A DNA stretch of 64,000 nt from Clostridium chrysemydis (GCF_015234215.1 NZ_JADEKP010000001.1:1178001-1242000), one strand, 5' to 3'; shown: positions 16,193-26,890, counted from the stretch's first letter. Numbers and translations: made by a program. Notes: generated by a model from the letters alone, not told the origin.

Positions 16193-18553
16193 TTATTTTA
16201 AAGTTACTATAGTTACTCCGTCTCCACCTTCACCGTAAATACCTAGTCTATAACTCTTTACATGAGGGTGTCTTTTTAACATATCGTTTATAGCTTTTCT
16301 TAAAACGCCAGTACCTTTACCGTGTACTATTGAAACTTCTGAAAGATTAGCTCTATAAGCATCATCTAAATACTTATCGCAAGTATAACAAGCGTCTAAT
16401 GCATCCATACCTCTTAAATCTACTCTAGAATCAACAGAACTTAAATTTAATTTAACTTCTCTTTTTTTCTTTTCTTTTTTAGCTTTTTTGTTGTTTGTTG
16501 AAACTCTTAGATCTTTAGCTTTTACACTAATTTTCATAATACCAGCTTCAACTTGAACTTCACCCTTATTATCTGGAAGTGATATAACTATTACATTTTG
16601 ATTTAATGAAGGAAGGAAAGCTTCCATTCCAAGAGAAATATTTTTAATAGCTTCTCCGTCATTTTCTTTGCTTTTATTAATAGCTCTTTCCTTTTCTTCT
16701 AAACTATCTTTAAGCTTCTTTCTCTCTTCTTCAAGTCTATTTCTTCCACCACCTGAAATTCCAAGCTTTTCAAGTTCTCTCATTGCTTTTAAGATATCAT
16801 CAGCCTCTTCTTTAGCTTTAGATATAATATCTTTAGCTTCACGCCTAGCATCCATATAAGCTTTATCTTTAGTATTATCTAATCTCTTTAGTTTTTCTTC
16901 GTATTCTCTTCTAAGTTTTAATACTGTAGCTCTTTCATTTTGAGCTTCTCTTGCTTCTTTTTTAGCTATAATACTCTTTTCTTGAAGGTCTTTAATTAGA
17001 TCTTCGAATTGTAGATTTTCTTCATCTATAAATTCTTTTGCCTCTTTTATTACATCATTTGAAAGACCTAGTCTTCTTGATATTTCAAAGGCATTAGATT
17101 TACCTGGAACTCCAATTAAAAGTCTATATGTTGGTCTTAAAGTTTTAATATCAAACTCAACTGAAGCATTTTCAACATCTTCTGTTCTTAAAGCATAGCT
17201 TTTAAGTTCGCTATAGTGAGTAGTTGCTATAACTTTAGTTCCTCTTCTTTTTAAATTTTCTATAATTGAAGCTGCAAGTGCTGCCCCTTCCGTAGGGTCT
17301 GTACCTGCTCCTAATTCATCAAAAATTACTAAAGACTCCTTAGTTGCCTCTTTCATAATATCTACTATATTGGTCATATGACCTGAAAAAGTTGATAGAG
17401 ATTGCTCTATACTTTGTTCATCTCCTATATCTGCAAAGATTTCGTAATAAAACCCTACAGTAGACCCTTCCATAGCTGGAATTAAAAGACCGCTAAGAGC
17501 CATTAGATGAATACTTCCAACTGTCTTTATAGTAACAGTTTTACCACCAGTATTAGGTCCTGTAATCATAAGAACGTTATAATCTTTTCCAAGATAAATA
17601 TCAGATGCTATAACTTTGTCTATATCTATTAAAGGATGTCTTGCACTTATTAAATCAAAACTTCCGTCTTCTGATACTTTAGGAATAGTTCCTTCTATTT
17701 TTAAAGCGTAATTAGCTTTTGCAAAAATAAAATCTAAAACTCCAAGCATTTTGTTATTGCTTTTTAAAAGGTCTATATTATCACGTACTTTATCTGTAAG
17801 TTCTCTTAAGATTCTTTCTATTTCTTTTGCTTCTTTAATCATAAGTTCTTTTATTTCGTTATTTAAATTAACAAGGCTTGTAGGTTCTATATAAACTGTC
17901 GCGCCTGTTGAACTTGAATCGTGAACTATACCTGGAACTTGTGATTTATATTCAATTCTTACAGGAAGTACGTATCTATCACCTCTCATTGTATAAAGGT
18001 TATCTTGAAGATAACTTGAATTACTTTTTACAAGCGAGTTTATCTTTTCTCTTACAGATGAATTTTTTTCTTTTAAGTTTCTTCTAATATTATATAAAGT
18101 ACTTGAAGCCCTATCTGATATTTCATCTTCTGAAATAATAGCCCTTTCAATATCATCTTCTAAAGATTTAACTTCTCCTAATATAGAAACTAAATCTTCA
18201 ATTTTTAAAAATGCAACTTCATCTTCTTCTCTTTTTGTGTATTCTTTAAAAAGCCTAGAACATCTTAACATATTTCCTATGTTTAATAGTTCTAAAGGAT
18301 TTAAAGACCCTCCTTTAGATGCTCTTAAAAGTCCTTCTTTAACGCCCTCCATATTTCTAAAAGGAGGGGCCCCTTTTATATTTATCATATCTAATGCTTC
18401 TTTAGTTTCTTCTAAAGAGTTAATAACTTCAAATCTTGATTTTTTAGGCTTCATCTTGTTTATAAGATTTTTACCACCTGATGTTTTTGCGTAATTCCTA
18501 ACACTATCTTTAATTTTTTCGAATTCTAAAACCCTAAATGTTCTCTCATTCAT
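16193..18553 (-). CDS. mutS2: endonuclease MutS2
   Basis: MutS homologue lacking the mismatch-recognition domain; in other bacteria it restrains recombination and rescues collided ribosomes. The core (about 1-300) leads to the ATPase with Walker A TGPNTGGKTVTIKT (about 330-345), Walker B LVIFDELGAGTDPTEGAAL and the signature STFSGHMTNIVDIM. A long coiled coil (about 515-640) follows, and the C-terminal Smr nuclease domain has VDLRGMDALDA and HGKGTGVLR. Length is 786 residues. It begins 3 bases after the U32 peptidase stop, so the two are translationally linked. Confidence 0.97.
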   Translation of the reverse strand: MNERTFRVLEFEKIKDSVRNYAKTSGGKNLINKMKPKKSRFEVINSLEETKEALDMINIKGAPPFRNMEGVKEGLLRASKGGSLNPLELLNIGNMLRCSRLFKEYTKREEDEVAFLKIEDLVSILGEVKSLEDDIERAIISEDEISDRASSTLYNIRRNLKEKNSSVREKINSLVKSNSSYLQDNLYTMRGDRYVLPVRIEYKSQVPGIVHDSSSTGATVYIEPTSLVNLNNEIKELMIKEAKEIERILRELTDKVRDNIDLLKSNNKMLGVLDFIFAKANYALKIEGTIPKVSEDGSFDLISARHPLIDIDKVIASDIYLGKDYNVLMITGPNTGGKTVTIKTVGSIHLMALSGLLIPAMEGSTVGFYYEIFADIGDEQSIEQSLSTFSGHMTNIVDIMKEATKESLVIFDELGAGTDPTEGAALAASIIENLKRRGTKVIATTHYSELKSYALRTEDVENASVEFDIKTLRPTYRLLIGVPGKSNAFEISRRLGLSNDVIKEAKEFIDEENLQFEDLIKDLQEKSIIAKKEAREAQNERATVLKLRREYEEKLKRLDNTKDKAYMDARREAKDIISKAKEEADDILKAMRELEKLGISGGGRNRLEEERKKLKDSLEEKERAINKSKENDGEAIKNISLGMEAFLPSLNQNVIVISLPDNKGEVQVEAGIMKISVKAKDLRVSTNNKKAKKEKKKREVKLNLSSVDSRVDLRGMDALDACYTCDKYLDDAYRANLSEVSIVHGKGTGVLRKAINDMLKRHPHVKSYRLGIYGEGGDGVTIVTLK

Positions 18554-18556
18554 TAT

Positions 18557-20902
18557 CTATTCTACACCTCTTCTATAATGGCCTTTAGTATAGTTTTTAT
18601 CATCTACTTCTTTATTTCCTTTTAACTCGTCTATAATTTCTCTAACTTCTTTTTTAGTTTCATTTGTAAAGTCTAATCTAAAGGTATCTATACCTATCTC
18701 TTTTAAATCATCTAAATCATTAATTAAATTAGTCCCTAGACTATTTAAAATGTAACTTCTACAAAAAATATCTGTCATTAAAGGTAAGCTTTCACCTACT
18801 CTATCTATAAGATTAAACCTATCTTTTTCACAAGGTCTACTGCAATCTTTTTTTGTAGTTTTCCCACCAAAGGTACTTCCAATTGGGCAGTACTCACTTA
18901 TCATAAGTTCAGTTTTTCCGTAAAGTATCGTTGATATATTTCCTTTAAATCCTTTTAAAACTGACTTCATTTCTTTTCTGTTTAATTCTTGACTTATAGT
19001 TAAAAGGTTAATATCTTCACTATAAAAATCTAAGGCCTTACTATTAAATATGTTAAGTTTGTAATCACCTATAATTTCTAATTCATTTTTATATTTATTT
19101 ATTATTCCAACATTTGAAGTTAAAATTCCAAATATATCTTCTTTTAAATCATCTATAACTTTTATAACTTTATCTATTTCACCTTTTAAGATGTTTGGAA
19201 TCTTTAAAATAATTTCGTTATTCTTTTTCATTTCTTCTATGTCTCTTATTTTAATTCCATCTTCATCTCTACTAAATACATCTACTATGATATATTTAAA
19301 CTCATCTTTTATTTCGTTATATTGCTCTTTTAAAACTACCTTAGGTATAACTAACCCTTTAAGTTTAGTTTCTTTTATCTTAGATTCAAATTTATTTACT
19401 TCATTTGGTCTTCTTCTTCTGTAGCTTTTTTGAGTTTCTTTTATAACTTTATCAAATAGCTCTCTTCTAAGTTCGTTAAACTCACCAACTCTTAAAAATC
19501 CGTCTGTAAAATGGCTAAATTCTATATTATTAAACTTATAAGGATAATCTCCTGATTTACTTAAAGCTTTAATTATTCTTTCTTTATCTAAAGGTTTATT
19601 TGTAGCTTCTAAAACTTCACTTCCAGAAACTTTATATTCTGTGCCTTTAAAATTAGTCGTTAATTCTACACTTTCACCTAGTTTAAATTTAACTAATAGG
19701 TTTAAAGGAATTTTCTTTATATAAGGCTTAATCGTGCTTTTTAAATCTTCATTTAAATCTTTATCAGCCATTTTATAAATATCTTCTGACTTTTTATAGC
19801 CTAATGGGAATAGCTTAACCTTATCACCTTTAGAAGCCTTTTTAACTTCCTCATTTCCTTTTATTATTTTATTTATCACAAAGCCTGAGTCTCCGTGCCT
19901 TACGCCGTCTCCAAGGCTTATATCACCTTCTAATAAAACTTCTAAACTAGGAAGCACCTTTCCAAGATATATTCCAGTATTTTTAGGGAAGTTATAACTC
20001 ATCATATCTTTTCCAGTATCTTTTTTTAGGAAAGCTTTAGTAAAGCCTCCTCTATTAAATAATTGAAGTAATTCTTCCTTTCCTTTTTTAAGGTCAAATA
20101 GTTCTTTATTTAATTCCTTATCTACAGCTTTTCTATAATTTCTTACTACTCCAGCTACGTACTCTGGTCTTTTCATTCTTCCTTCAATCTTTAAACTATA
20201 TGTGCCTGTATCTATAATATCTTTAACGTCCTCTATAGTGCACATATCTTTAGGTGATAAAAGATATCCTCGTCTCTCATCGCCTTTTGTGTTTTTAAGA
20301 GTATATTCCATTCTACAAGGCTGAGCACATCTTCCTCTATTTCCGCTTCTTCCACCTATCATAGAACTCATTAAACACTGCCCTGAATAACAAATACAAA
20401 GAGCTCCGTGAACAAACATCTCTGTCTCTATTTTTAAGTCATCTGATATGTATTTAATTTCATCAAAACTAAGTTCTCTTGATAAAACTATTCTATGGAA
20501 TCCTTTATCTTTAAAATAAATTGCTCCAAGTCCGTTATGTATAGTCATTTGAGTTGACGCATGTATTTCAAAGTCTTTATAATTTTCTCTTATTTCTCTA
20601 TATAAACCTAAATCTTGAATTATAAGTGCATCTACACCTATCTCATAAAGATATCCTACATATTTTATTGCTTTTTTTAACTCATCCTCTTTTAAAAGGG
20701 TATTCATGGTAACATATACGCTTACCCCATAGCTGTGAGCATAATCTACAGCCTTTTGCATTTGTTCGTTATCAAAGTTTGATGCATATGCTCTAGCTGA
20801 AAACTTATTTCCACCTAAATATATTGCATCACATCCGTTATTTATAGCAGCATATAAACTTTCTAAGCTACCTGCTGGCGCTAATACTTCTATTTTATTC
20901 AT
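18557..20902 (-). CDS. large U32 family peptidase (two-domain, DUF3656-type)
   Basis: U32 family protein, 781 residues, about twice the length of short U32 members. The N-terminal TIM-barrel part has EVLAPAGSLESLYAAINNG and the U32 core MFVHGALCICYSGQCLMSS, then SGNRGRCAQPCRMEY. The middle carries the DUF3656-like extension and the C-terminal part resembles a second half-barrel with CSRPCEKDRF. E. coli relatives TrhP and RlhA act in RNA hydroxylation, so a role in RNA modification is as likely as proteolysis. The start ATG 20902 is 9 bases after AGGAGAG; two earlier ATGs are worse placed. Confidence 0.92.
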   Translation of the reverse strand: MNKIEVLAPAGSLESLYAAINNGCDAIYLGGNKFSARAYASNFDNEQMQKAVDYAHSYGVSVYVTMNTLLKEDELKKAIKYVGYLYEIGVDALIIQDLGLYREIRENYKDFEIHASTQMTIHNGLGAIYFKDKGFHRIVLSRELSFDEIKYISDDLKIETEMFVHGALCICYSGQCLMSSMIGGRSGNRGRCAQPCRMEYTLKNTKGDERRGYLLSPKDMCTIEDVKDIIDTGTYSLKIEGRMKRPEYVAGVVRNYRKAVDKELNKELFDLKKGKEELLQLFNRGGFTKAFLKKDTGKDMMSYNFPKNTGIYLGKVLPSLEVLLEGDISLGDGVRHGDSGFVINKIIKGNEEVKKASKGDKVKLFPLGYKKSEDIYKMADKDLNEDLKSTIKPYIKKIPLNLLVKFKLGESVELTTNFKGTEYKVSGSEVLEATNKPLDKERIIKALSKSGDYPYKFNNIEFSHFTDGFLRVGEFNELRRELFDKVIKETQKSYRRRRPNEVNKFESKIKETKLKGLVIPKVVLKEQYNEIKDEFKYIIVDVFSRDEDGIKIRDIEEMKKNNEIILKIPNILKGEIDKVIKVIDDLKEDIFGILTSNVGIINKYKNELEIIGDYKLNIFNSKALDFYSEDINLLTISQELNRKEMKSVLKGFKGNISTILYGKTELMISEYCPIGSTFGGKTTKKDCSRPCEKDRFNLIDRVGESLPLMTDIFCRSYILNSLGTNLINDLDDLKEIGIDTFRLDFTNETKKEVREIIDELKGNKEVDDKNYTKGHYRRGVE

Positions 20903-20977
20903 TATTATCATCTCTCCTAAATGTAAAAACACTTACTTATCTTCTGTTTATTCTAGCATATTAAAGGCATAAAAACA

Positions 20978-21006
20978 AAGCGCTTAAATAATTTCTCTAA
21001 GCGCTT
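20978..21006 (-). terminator. intrinsic terminator after zapA-like gene
   Basis: AAGCGCTTA and TAAGCGCTT pair around an 11-base loop and are followed on the minus strand by TTTGTTTTTATG. The arm is itself a palindrome (AAGCGCTT). It separates the zapA-like gene from the U32 peptidase. Confidence 0.65.
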
Positions 21007-21015
21007 AATATTTAC

Positions 21016-22944
21016 TTATTTTAAAAGTACATTTCCTTTTGAATTTATGCGTAGCGTTTCATATTTTTTAGTTATTATTGCTAGTTCTAAAGTCTTTTCA
21101 TGCAATTTTTTTTCAAGGTCTGCACATTTGTATTTTTTACTTATAAGTTCTTCTCTAGTTTCTTTTCCTGACTCTAATATTAATCTTTTTTGATTCTTAG
21201 CTTTATTTATCTCATCATTTAAAGTTTCAATCTCTTTTTCTTTTAAATTAAACTCCAAGTCTAAATTCTCTATTTTTTCTTCTTTATTTTTAATCTCTAT
21301 TAATAAATCATTTTCCTTTTTCTTATACTCTTCTATTTCAACTCTTGAAGAATTAAATCTCTTTTCAAGTTCTTCTATGATTAATTCTTTATTAGAAAGA
21401 CTACTTCTAGCCTCTTCTAATTCACCTTCACTTTTACCTAAAAGATCTGATAGATGATTTATCTCTTCTTTAATTTCTAGATTCTTGCTTCTTTGCATAT
21501 CTAATTCCATCTCTAATGAAGCTTTGCTATTTTTAATCCTATCTAAACTATCTTTAAGTTCTTGCTTTTCTTTTTTATTTTCTTCAATCTCTTTGTTTAA
21601 AACATTATTTTTAAATTTAATTCCCTCTAAATCCTTTTCTTTTATTTCTATTATTTTATTTAAATCTTCTACCTTGCCTCTAAGACTTGTCTCTTTTTCA
21701 CTTAGAGTAACCGCTTCATTTTCTAAGAATTTCTTTTCATTTTCTAACTTTCTAACCTTTTCTAAAAGTTTATCCTTCTCTAATTTTAAATTGTTTTTAT
21801 CCTTCTCTTCTTTTAAGAACTTTGATTTCAAAGTATCAAGATTTAATTTTTTTAATTCTAATTCTTCTTTTATAGTAAGATTTTCTTTTTCTATATTTTC
21901 TTTTTCTATATTTATCTTTTCAAACTTTTCTTTTGTTTTTCTTAGTTCTTTATTTAAATTAGTATCTAAATCTTTTATATTTTCATTTAGAGATTTAATA
22001 ATATGGTCTTTTTCAGATTTTAAAAGGTTTAATTTATTTTCATTTTCTTCTTTTAATAACTTAACTTCTTCTATCTTTTCTTTTTTAATATTTAATATAT
22101 TTTTTTCACTTTCTTCTTTCACATCTTTTATTTCTTTTTCTTTTATATCTAAAATGCTATTTATCTTATCTTCATTTTCTTCTTTCAATTTAGATATAGT
22201 AATTTTATTTTCTTCTTTAATTTTATTTATTAAATTATTTTTTTCATTTTTTAATGAAGTTATCTCATTATTTTTTTCTCTTGTAATTTTATTTACTTCA
22301 TCTACCTTTTCTTTTGAAATTCTCTTTATTATATTATCCTTCTTTTCATTTTCTTTATTTAAATTTAAAATAGTATCTTTAAGAGATTTTTTTTCTAACT
22401 TATTTTCATTATTTTCCTTAAGCAAATTATCTTTTTCTATTTTTAAATCTTTTAAATCTTTTAAAACTTTTTTTATCTCGTCTTTTAAGTTGTTTACCTC
22501 TTTATTTTTAGTAGATAAATTTAGCTTTAGATTTTCAGCATCTTTTATTAAAATATTTTTTTCTTTTAATAATTCCTCCCTATCTTTTTTAAGTCCAGAT
22601 ATAACACTTTCAAATCCTAACTTTTCTTTTTCAGTTTCTTTTTTAACTTCGTCTAGATTTTCTTTTAACCCATCTATAGTTTTATAAAGAGTTTTTTTCT
22701 CTTCTTCTAAATTATTTCTGTTTTTTGCAAGTTCCCTTAACGCATCATCAGTTTTATATAATTCATCTGTAATATTTACAGCTGTTAAAACTGCAGCTTG
22801 AGAAACTGATAACATATTGTTTTTAGAACCTATCTCTTTTAATTTCCCATCTACATAAGAAGATATTTCACGAAGATAATCTTCATTCCCCTCTCCTCTT
22901 AAGTTATAATCTACCCCATTTATATTAACTGTAATTTTCTTCAT
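21016..22944 (-). CDS. ZapA-domain protein with very long coiled coil
   Basis: The first 95 or so residues are a ZapA domain (start KKITVNINGVDYNLRGEGNEDYLREISSYVDGKL, then VSQAAVLTAVNITDELYK), the FtsZ-ring-associated module. The remaining roughly 540 residues, up to about 630, are an almost unbroken Lys/Glu/Asn/Leu-rich coiled coil. Classical ZapA is about 85-140 residues, so this is several times longer than usual. No membrane segment is seen. The frame is intact and starts at ATG 22944 after GAGGTGG with its own promoter. Its locus next to pheT is where clostridial zapA genes tend to be. A role as an FtsZ-linked spacer or scaffold is inference. Confidence 0.88.
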   Translation of the reverse strand: MKKITVNINGVDYNLRGEGNEDYLREISSYVDGKLKEIGSKNNMLSVSQAAVLTAVNITDELYKTDDALRELAKNRNNLEEEKKTLYKTIDGLKENLDEVKKETEKEKLGFESVISGLKKDREELLKEKNILIKDAENLKLNLSTKNKEVNNLKDEIKKVLKDLKDLKIEKDNLLKENNENKLEKKSLKDTILNLNKENEKKDNIIKRISKEKVDEVNKITREKNNEITSLKNEKNNLINKIKEENKITISKLKEENEDKINSILDIKEKEIKDVKEESEKNILNIKKEKIEEVKLLKEENENKLNLLKSEKDHIIKSLNENIKDLDTNLNKELRKTKEKFEKINIEKENIEKENLTIKEELELKKLNLDTLKSKFLKEEKDKNNLKLEKDKLLEKVRKLENEKKFLENEAVTLSEKETSLRGKVEDLNKIIEIKEKDLEGIKFKNNVLNKEIEENKKEKQELKDSLDRIKNSKASLEMELDMQRSKNLEIKEEINHLSDLLGKSEGELEEARSSLSNKELIIEELEKRFNSSRVEIEEYKKKENDLLIEIKNKEEKIENLDLEFNLKEKEIETLNDEINKAKNQKRLILESGKETREELISKKYKCADLEKKLHEKTLELAIITKKYETLRINSKGNVLLK

Positions 22945-22982
22945 ATTTTTGCCACCTCAAAATTTTATATACTTATACTTTA

Positions 22983-23011
22983 ATTATATTTAAATTTTTG
23001 CAATTTAACAA
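22983..23011 (-). promoter_or_regulatory. sigma-A type promoter of the zapA-like gene
   Basis: On the minus strand TTGTTA (23011-23006), a 17-base spacer and a perfect TATAAT (22988-22983) lie about 40 bases upstream of the start codon. Confidence 0.75.
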
Positions 23012-23074
23012 TTATGTTAAGTAAAATTTAAATATTTCCCCCTTCTATTTTACCATATTTTTGAATAAAATAGA

Positions 23075-23105
23075 AAAAAAGCCATGATTTTCATCATGAC
23101 TTTTT
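23075..23105 (-). terminator. intrinsic terminator of pheST
   Basis: On the minus strand AAGTCATGAT-GAAA-ATCATGGCTT forms a stem with one wobble pair and a GAAA loop, then a T tract. It lies just after the pheT stop. Confidence 0.85.
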
Positions 23106-23119
23106 AAATTTCTATTTTT

Positions 23120-25504
23120 TTATCTTAAAATTGCACCTAATTTGTGCTCTAAAGCTCTTAATATTTTATCGTGAACTTTATTTACTTCTTTATCAGTTAA
23201 AGTTTTTTGTGGATTTCTATAAGCTATTGCATAAGCTATACTTTTTTTACCTTCTGGGATTTGTTCTCCCTTATAGATATCAAAAAGTTCAACTTTTTCA
23301 ACTAAGTTTCCTGATGCTTTTCTTATAGTATCTTCTATATCTCCAACTAAAATTGAATCTTCTACTAAAAGTGCTATATCTCTAGTTACTGCTGGGAACT
23401 TTGGAAGTTCTTTATATTTTTTCTCAGTAACTGAGTTATCATATATAGAGTCTAAATCTAATTCTGCTATATAACAAGGTTTATCTATACCAAAGTTTTC
23501 GTTAAGGTTTGGATGAACTTCCCCAAATACTCCAGCTTCTGTTTTTCTTCCAACTATTAGTTTTGCAGTTTTTCCTGGGTGGAAGCTAGGATTTTCGCTT
23601 TCTCTTTGGAACTTAACTCCCTTAACTCCTAAACCTTCAATTAAGTTTTCAACTATTCCTTTAAGGTTTAAGAAATCAACATCTCCATACATTCCTATAG
23701 TTAAAATGTTTTTCTCTACAGGTAGATCTTCTTCATTTTCTGAAGGAGTGTAAACTTTACCTATTTCAAATAATAAAGCTTCACTATTACTTCTTGCAGA
23801 GTTTCTATCTAATGATTCCATCATTGAAGCTATAGTAGTAGTTCTCATTACGCTATAATCTTCTCCTAATGGATTTTTGATTTTAACTACATTTCTTAAA
23901 GTGCTATCTTCTTTAAGGTTTATCTTATCGAAAGCTTTAGGTGATATAAATGAGTAACTTATAGATTGGTTTAATCCTGAAGATGTCATTAATCTAATCA
24001 CTTCTTCCCCTAACACTTCATTTTTGTATTTAGGTTCTCTTTCAGTTTGAACTTTAAAAATAGTTCCTTCTATGTTGTTGTATCCATAAATTCTTGCGAT
24101 TTCTTCTGCTATATCTTCTTTTATAGCTATATCAATTCTAAATGTTGGGATCGTTATTTCTAAGTCTTCCCCTTTGATTTCTGTTTTTAAGTCTACGCTA
24201 TCTAAACATCTTTTCATTTCTTCGATTGATATTGAAGTTCCTAAGAATTTATTTACCCAAAGGCTAGAAACCGTTATAGCTCCTTCTTCTTTAACCTCAT
24301 TATAAACGTCTATAGTTCCTTCCATAACTTCACCTGCGTTTAGTTCACAAACTAAAGCACAAGCTCTATCTAAAGCTAACTTAGCAAGGTTTGGATCTAT
24401 ATCTTTTTCAAATCTTGATGAACTTTCTGTTCTTAATCCTAATTTTTTAGAATTAACTCTTATGTTAGTTCCTTCAAAGTTTGCACATTCAAATATAATT
24501 TCTGAAGTATCATCTTTAACTTCTGAGTTTAATCCACCCATAATTCCAGCTAAAGCTACAGTTTTATCTCCGTCTTTTATGCAAAGAATAGATGAATCTA
24601 ATTCTCTTTCTACTTCATCTAAAGTAGTGAATTTTTCTTTTTCTAAAGCTCTTTCAACAACTATAGTATTTGTTGATATTTCTCTTTTATCAAATGCATG
24701 CATAGGTTCTCCTATTTCAAGCATAACAAAGTTTGTTATATCAACTATATTGTTTATAGGTCTAACTCCAGCTTCTAAAAGTCTCTCTTGCATCCATTTT
24801 GGTGATGGAGCTATTTTTACGTTTTTAACTCCTCTTGCCATATATCTTCTGCAAAGAGAATCTTTAACTTCTACTTTTAAAGAGTTTTCTATATTTTCTG
24901 ATGATTTTACTTCGTAATTCATGTTTGGCATTTTATACTCTGTTCTTAAAGTTGCAGCAGTTTCTCTTGCCATTCCAACCATACTTAAACAGTCTGGTCT
25001 GTTTGAAGTTATATCAAAGTCTAAAATTTCTTTTTTAAGACCTAAATAAACTTTCATTTCTACTCCTAAAGGTGCATCGCTATCTAATATCATTAGACCA
25101 TCTACTTCGTCTTCACCTTTAAGTCCAAGTTCAGCTTCTGAACAGAACATACCGTTTGATACTTCTCCTCTTAGCTTTCCTTTTTTAATTTCAGTTCCGT
25201 CTGCAAGAATTGATTTGTGAAGGGCTACAGGAACTTTATCCCCTTCTTTCATATTAGTTGCAGCTGTAACTATTTGAATTTCTTCGCTTCCGATATCAAC
25301 TTGACAGATGCTTAACTTTTCAGCATCTGGGTGTTTATCTATTTTAGTAATTAAACAAGTAACTACTCTACTTATATTGTCTCCTTGTACTAACACTCCT
25401 TCTAAAGCTGAACCTGAAAGAGTTAGCGCGTCTCCTACTTCTTGAGCCGTCATTTTTTCATCTATTTTAACATAATCTTTTAACCAACTGAATGGGACTT
25501 TCAT
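23120..25504 (-). CDS. pheT: phenylalanyl-tRNA synthetase beta subunit
   Basis: Non-catalytic subunit of the alpha2-beta2 synthetase that charges tRNA-Phe and edits tyrosine. An N-terminal tRNA-binding OB domain (about 40-150, [11 protein letters not shown]), B3/B4 editing region, B5 domain and C-terminal anticodon-binding domain (about 700-794, [15 protein letters not shown]) are all recognisable. Length is 794 residues, as expected. ATG at 25504 follows AGGAGG. It lies 31 bases after pheS and shares the T-box. Confidence 0.97.
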   Translation of the reverse strand: MKVPFSWLKDYVKIDEKMTAQEVGDALTLSGSALEGVLVQGDNISRVVTCLITKIDKHPDAEKLSICQVDIGSEEIQIVTAATNMKEGDKVPVALHKSILADGTEIKKGKLRGEVSNGMFCSEAELGLKGEDEVDGLMILDSDAPLGVEMKVYLGLKKEILDFDITSNRPDCLSMVGMARETAATLRTEYKMPNMNYEVKSSENIENSLKVEVKDSLCRRYMARGVKNVKIAPSPKWMQERLLEAGVRPINNIVDITNFVMLEIGEPMHAFDKREISTNTIVVERALEKEKFTTLDEVERELDSSILCIKDGDKTVALAGIMGGLNSEVKDDTSEIIFECANFEGTNIRVNSKKLGLRTESSSRFEKDIDPNLAKLALDRACALVCELNAGEVMEGTIDVYNEVKEEGAITVSSLWVNKFLGTSISIEEMKRCLDSVDLKTEIKGEDLEITIPTFRIDIAIKEDIAEEIARIYGYNNIEGTIFKVQTEREPKYKNEVLGEEVIRLMTSSGLNQSISYSFISPKAFDKINLKEDSTLRNVVKIKNPLGEDYSVMRTTTIASMMESLDRNSARSNSEALLFEIGKVYTPSENEEDLPVEKNILTIGMYGDVDFLNLKGIVENLIEGLGVKGVKFQRESENPSFHPGKTAKLIVGRKTEAGVFGEVHPNLNENFGIDKPCYIAELDLDSIYDNSVTEKKYKELPKFPAVTRDIALLVEDSILVGDIEDTIRKASGNLVEKVELFDIYKGEQIPEGKKSIAYAIAYRNPQKTLTDKEVNKVHDKILRALEHKLGAILR

Positions 25505-25535
25505 CTTAATACCTCCTAAATATTTAATGCTTTAA

Positions 25536-26555
25536 TTAGAATTGATCTAAGAATCTCATATCACTTTCGTATAATAATCTTATATCATCTATACCGTATT
25601 TAAGCATAACCATTCTATCTACTCCAAATCCAAATGCGAATCCTTGGTAGACTTCTGGGTCTATGTTGCAGTTTCTAAGAACGTCTGGATGAACCATACC
25701 GCAACCTAAAATTTCTATCCAACCGCTACCTTTACATACTTTACAACCTTCTCCGCCACAAACAAAGCAAGTTGCATCCATTTCTGCTGAAGGTTCTGTA
25801 AATGGGAAATGGTGCGGTCTAAATTTAGTTTTAACCTTTTCTCCAAACATTTTCTTTGCAAATAATTCTAAAGTTCCTTTTAAATCTGCAAAAGTAACTC
25901 CTTTATCTATAACTAACCCTTCCATTTGGTAGAATATTGGAGAGTGAGTTGCATCAACATCATCTGATCTATAAACTTTACCAGGTGAGATCATTTTTAT
26001 AGGTGGAGTTTGTTTTTCCATAGTCCTAACTTGAACTGGTGAAGTTTGAGTTCTTAAAACTAAATTATCGTTTATATAAAAAGTATCTTGCTCACTTCTA
26101 GCTGGATGATCCTTTGGTATATTTAAAGCTTCAAAGTTATATCTATCTAATTCTATTTCTGGCCCTTCTTCAATTGTGAATCCCATAGAAACAAAGATAT
26201 CTTTCATACTTTCTAAAGTTAAATCTAGAGGGTGTCTTTTACCTACTCTATTTTTCTTACCAGGAAGAGTTATATCAATAACTTCACTTTGAAGTTTTTC
26301 TGATTTTTCTCTTTCTTTAATTGAAGATTTTATTTCCTCAATTCTTAATTCAACTTCACTTTTAACTTCATTTACTAACTTACCAACTAGAGGTCTTTCT
26401 TCGTTTGATAAATCTTTCATACCTCTTAATATAGTAGTAAGTTCACCTTTTTTACCAAGGTAGTTTACTCTTATTTCTTCTAGTTTTCCTGAAGTTTTAA
26501 CTTCTTCGATTTTTTTTAGCGCTTCTTCTCTAAGCTTTGCAATTTTTTCTTGCAT
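25536..26555 (-). CDS. pheS: phenylalanyl-tRNA synthetase alpha subunit
   Basis: Catalytic class II subunit, 339 residues. An N-terminal coiled-coil arm (1-85) is followed by motif 1 region [11 protein letters not shown], motif 2 region TSPVQVRTM, the Cys-rich [17 protein letters not shown] and motif 3 [16 protein letters not shown] near the C-terminus. The longest frame starts upstream inside the leader; AGGAG 9 bases before ATG 26555 gives the standard family length and is used. Confidence 0.97.
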   Translation of the reverse strand: MQEKIAKLREEALKKIEEVKTSGKLEEIRVNYLGKKGELTTILRGMKDLSNEERPLVGKLVNEVKSEVELRIEEIKSSIKEREKSEKLQSEVIDITLPGKKNRVGKRHPLDLTLESMKDIFVSMGFTIEEGPEIELDRYNFEALNIPKDHPARSEQDTFYINDNLVLRTQTSPVQVRTMEKQTPPIKMISPGKVYRSDDVDATHSPIFYQMEGLVIDKGVTFADLKGTLELFAKKMFGEKVKTKFRPHHFPFTEPSAEMDATCFVCGGEGCKVCKGSGWIEILGCGMVHPDVLRNCNIDPEVYQGFAFGFGVDRMVMLKYGIDDIRLLYESDMRFLDQF

Positions 26556-26595
26556 ATCTATTCTCCTTTCAGATAAATACGGTATTTTAAACAAT

Positions 26596-26845
26596 AAAAA
26601 AACCGTCCCTTAAAATAAAGGGACGGAAATAATCCGCGTTACCACCCTAATTGGTTATAAATTAATTACAACCCAACTCGATTAAGAATAACGGTCTTTA
26701 ACCGCTAAAGACTACTTTAATTTCACCTTTAGTACTCCTGAGTGAACTTCAGCATTTTCAAATCTTTAAGAAACTTTCAGTCTAAGGTTTCTATTCCCTT
26801 TTAAAGTATCTAATACCTACTTTTCTCAATCTTAGTATTTATTAT
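26596..26845 (-). promoter_or_regulatory. T-box leader of pheST (specifier TTC, Phe)
   Basis: The minus-strand leader carries the T-box core GGGTGGTAACGCGG (26647-26634), which pairs with the uncharged tRNA acceptor end and forms the antiterminator. Then comes a terminator stem CCGTCCCTT / AAGGGACGG (26626-26603, 9 bp) with seven T (26602-26596). In the stem I region the triplet TTC (26746-26744) lies in the context GAAG-TTC-AC, the same place as the Val triplet in the valS leader, and reads as a Phe codon. Uncharged tRNA-Phe should therefore turn the operon on. Confidence 0.93.
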
Positions 26846-26861
26846 TTAAAATTATATGTTC

Positions 26862-26890
26862 ATTATACATTTTAAAATATTATTTTTCAA
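26862..26890 (-). promoter_or_regulatory. sigma-A promoter of the pheST T-box transcript
   Basis: TTGAAA (26890-26885), a 17-base spacer and TATAAT (26867-26862) on the minus strand, only 11 bases beyond the stop codon of the upstream trmH-family gene. Confidence 0.82.

Noticed and set aside
21485-22687. 400-residue open frame on the plus strand inside the ZapA-like gene
   Set aside because: It is a Ser/Phe/Leu-rich mirror of the Lys/Glu-rich coiled coil on the other strand, with no ribosome site and no family match.
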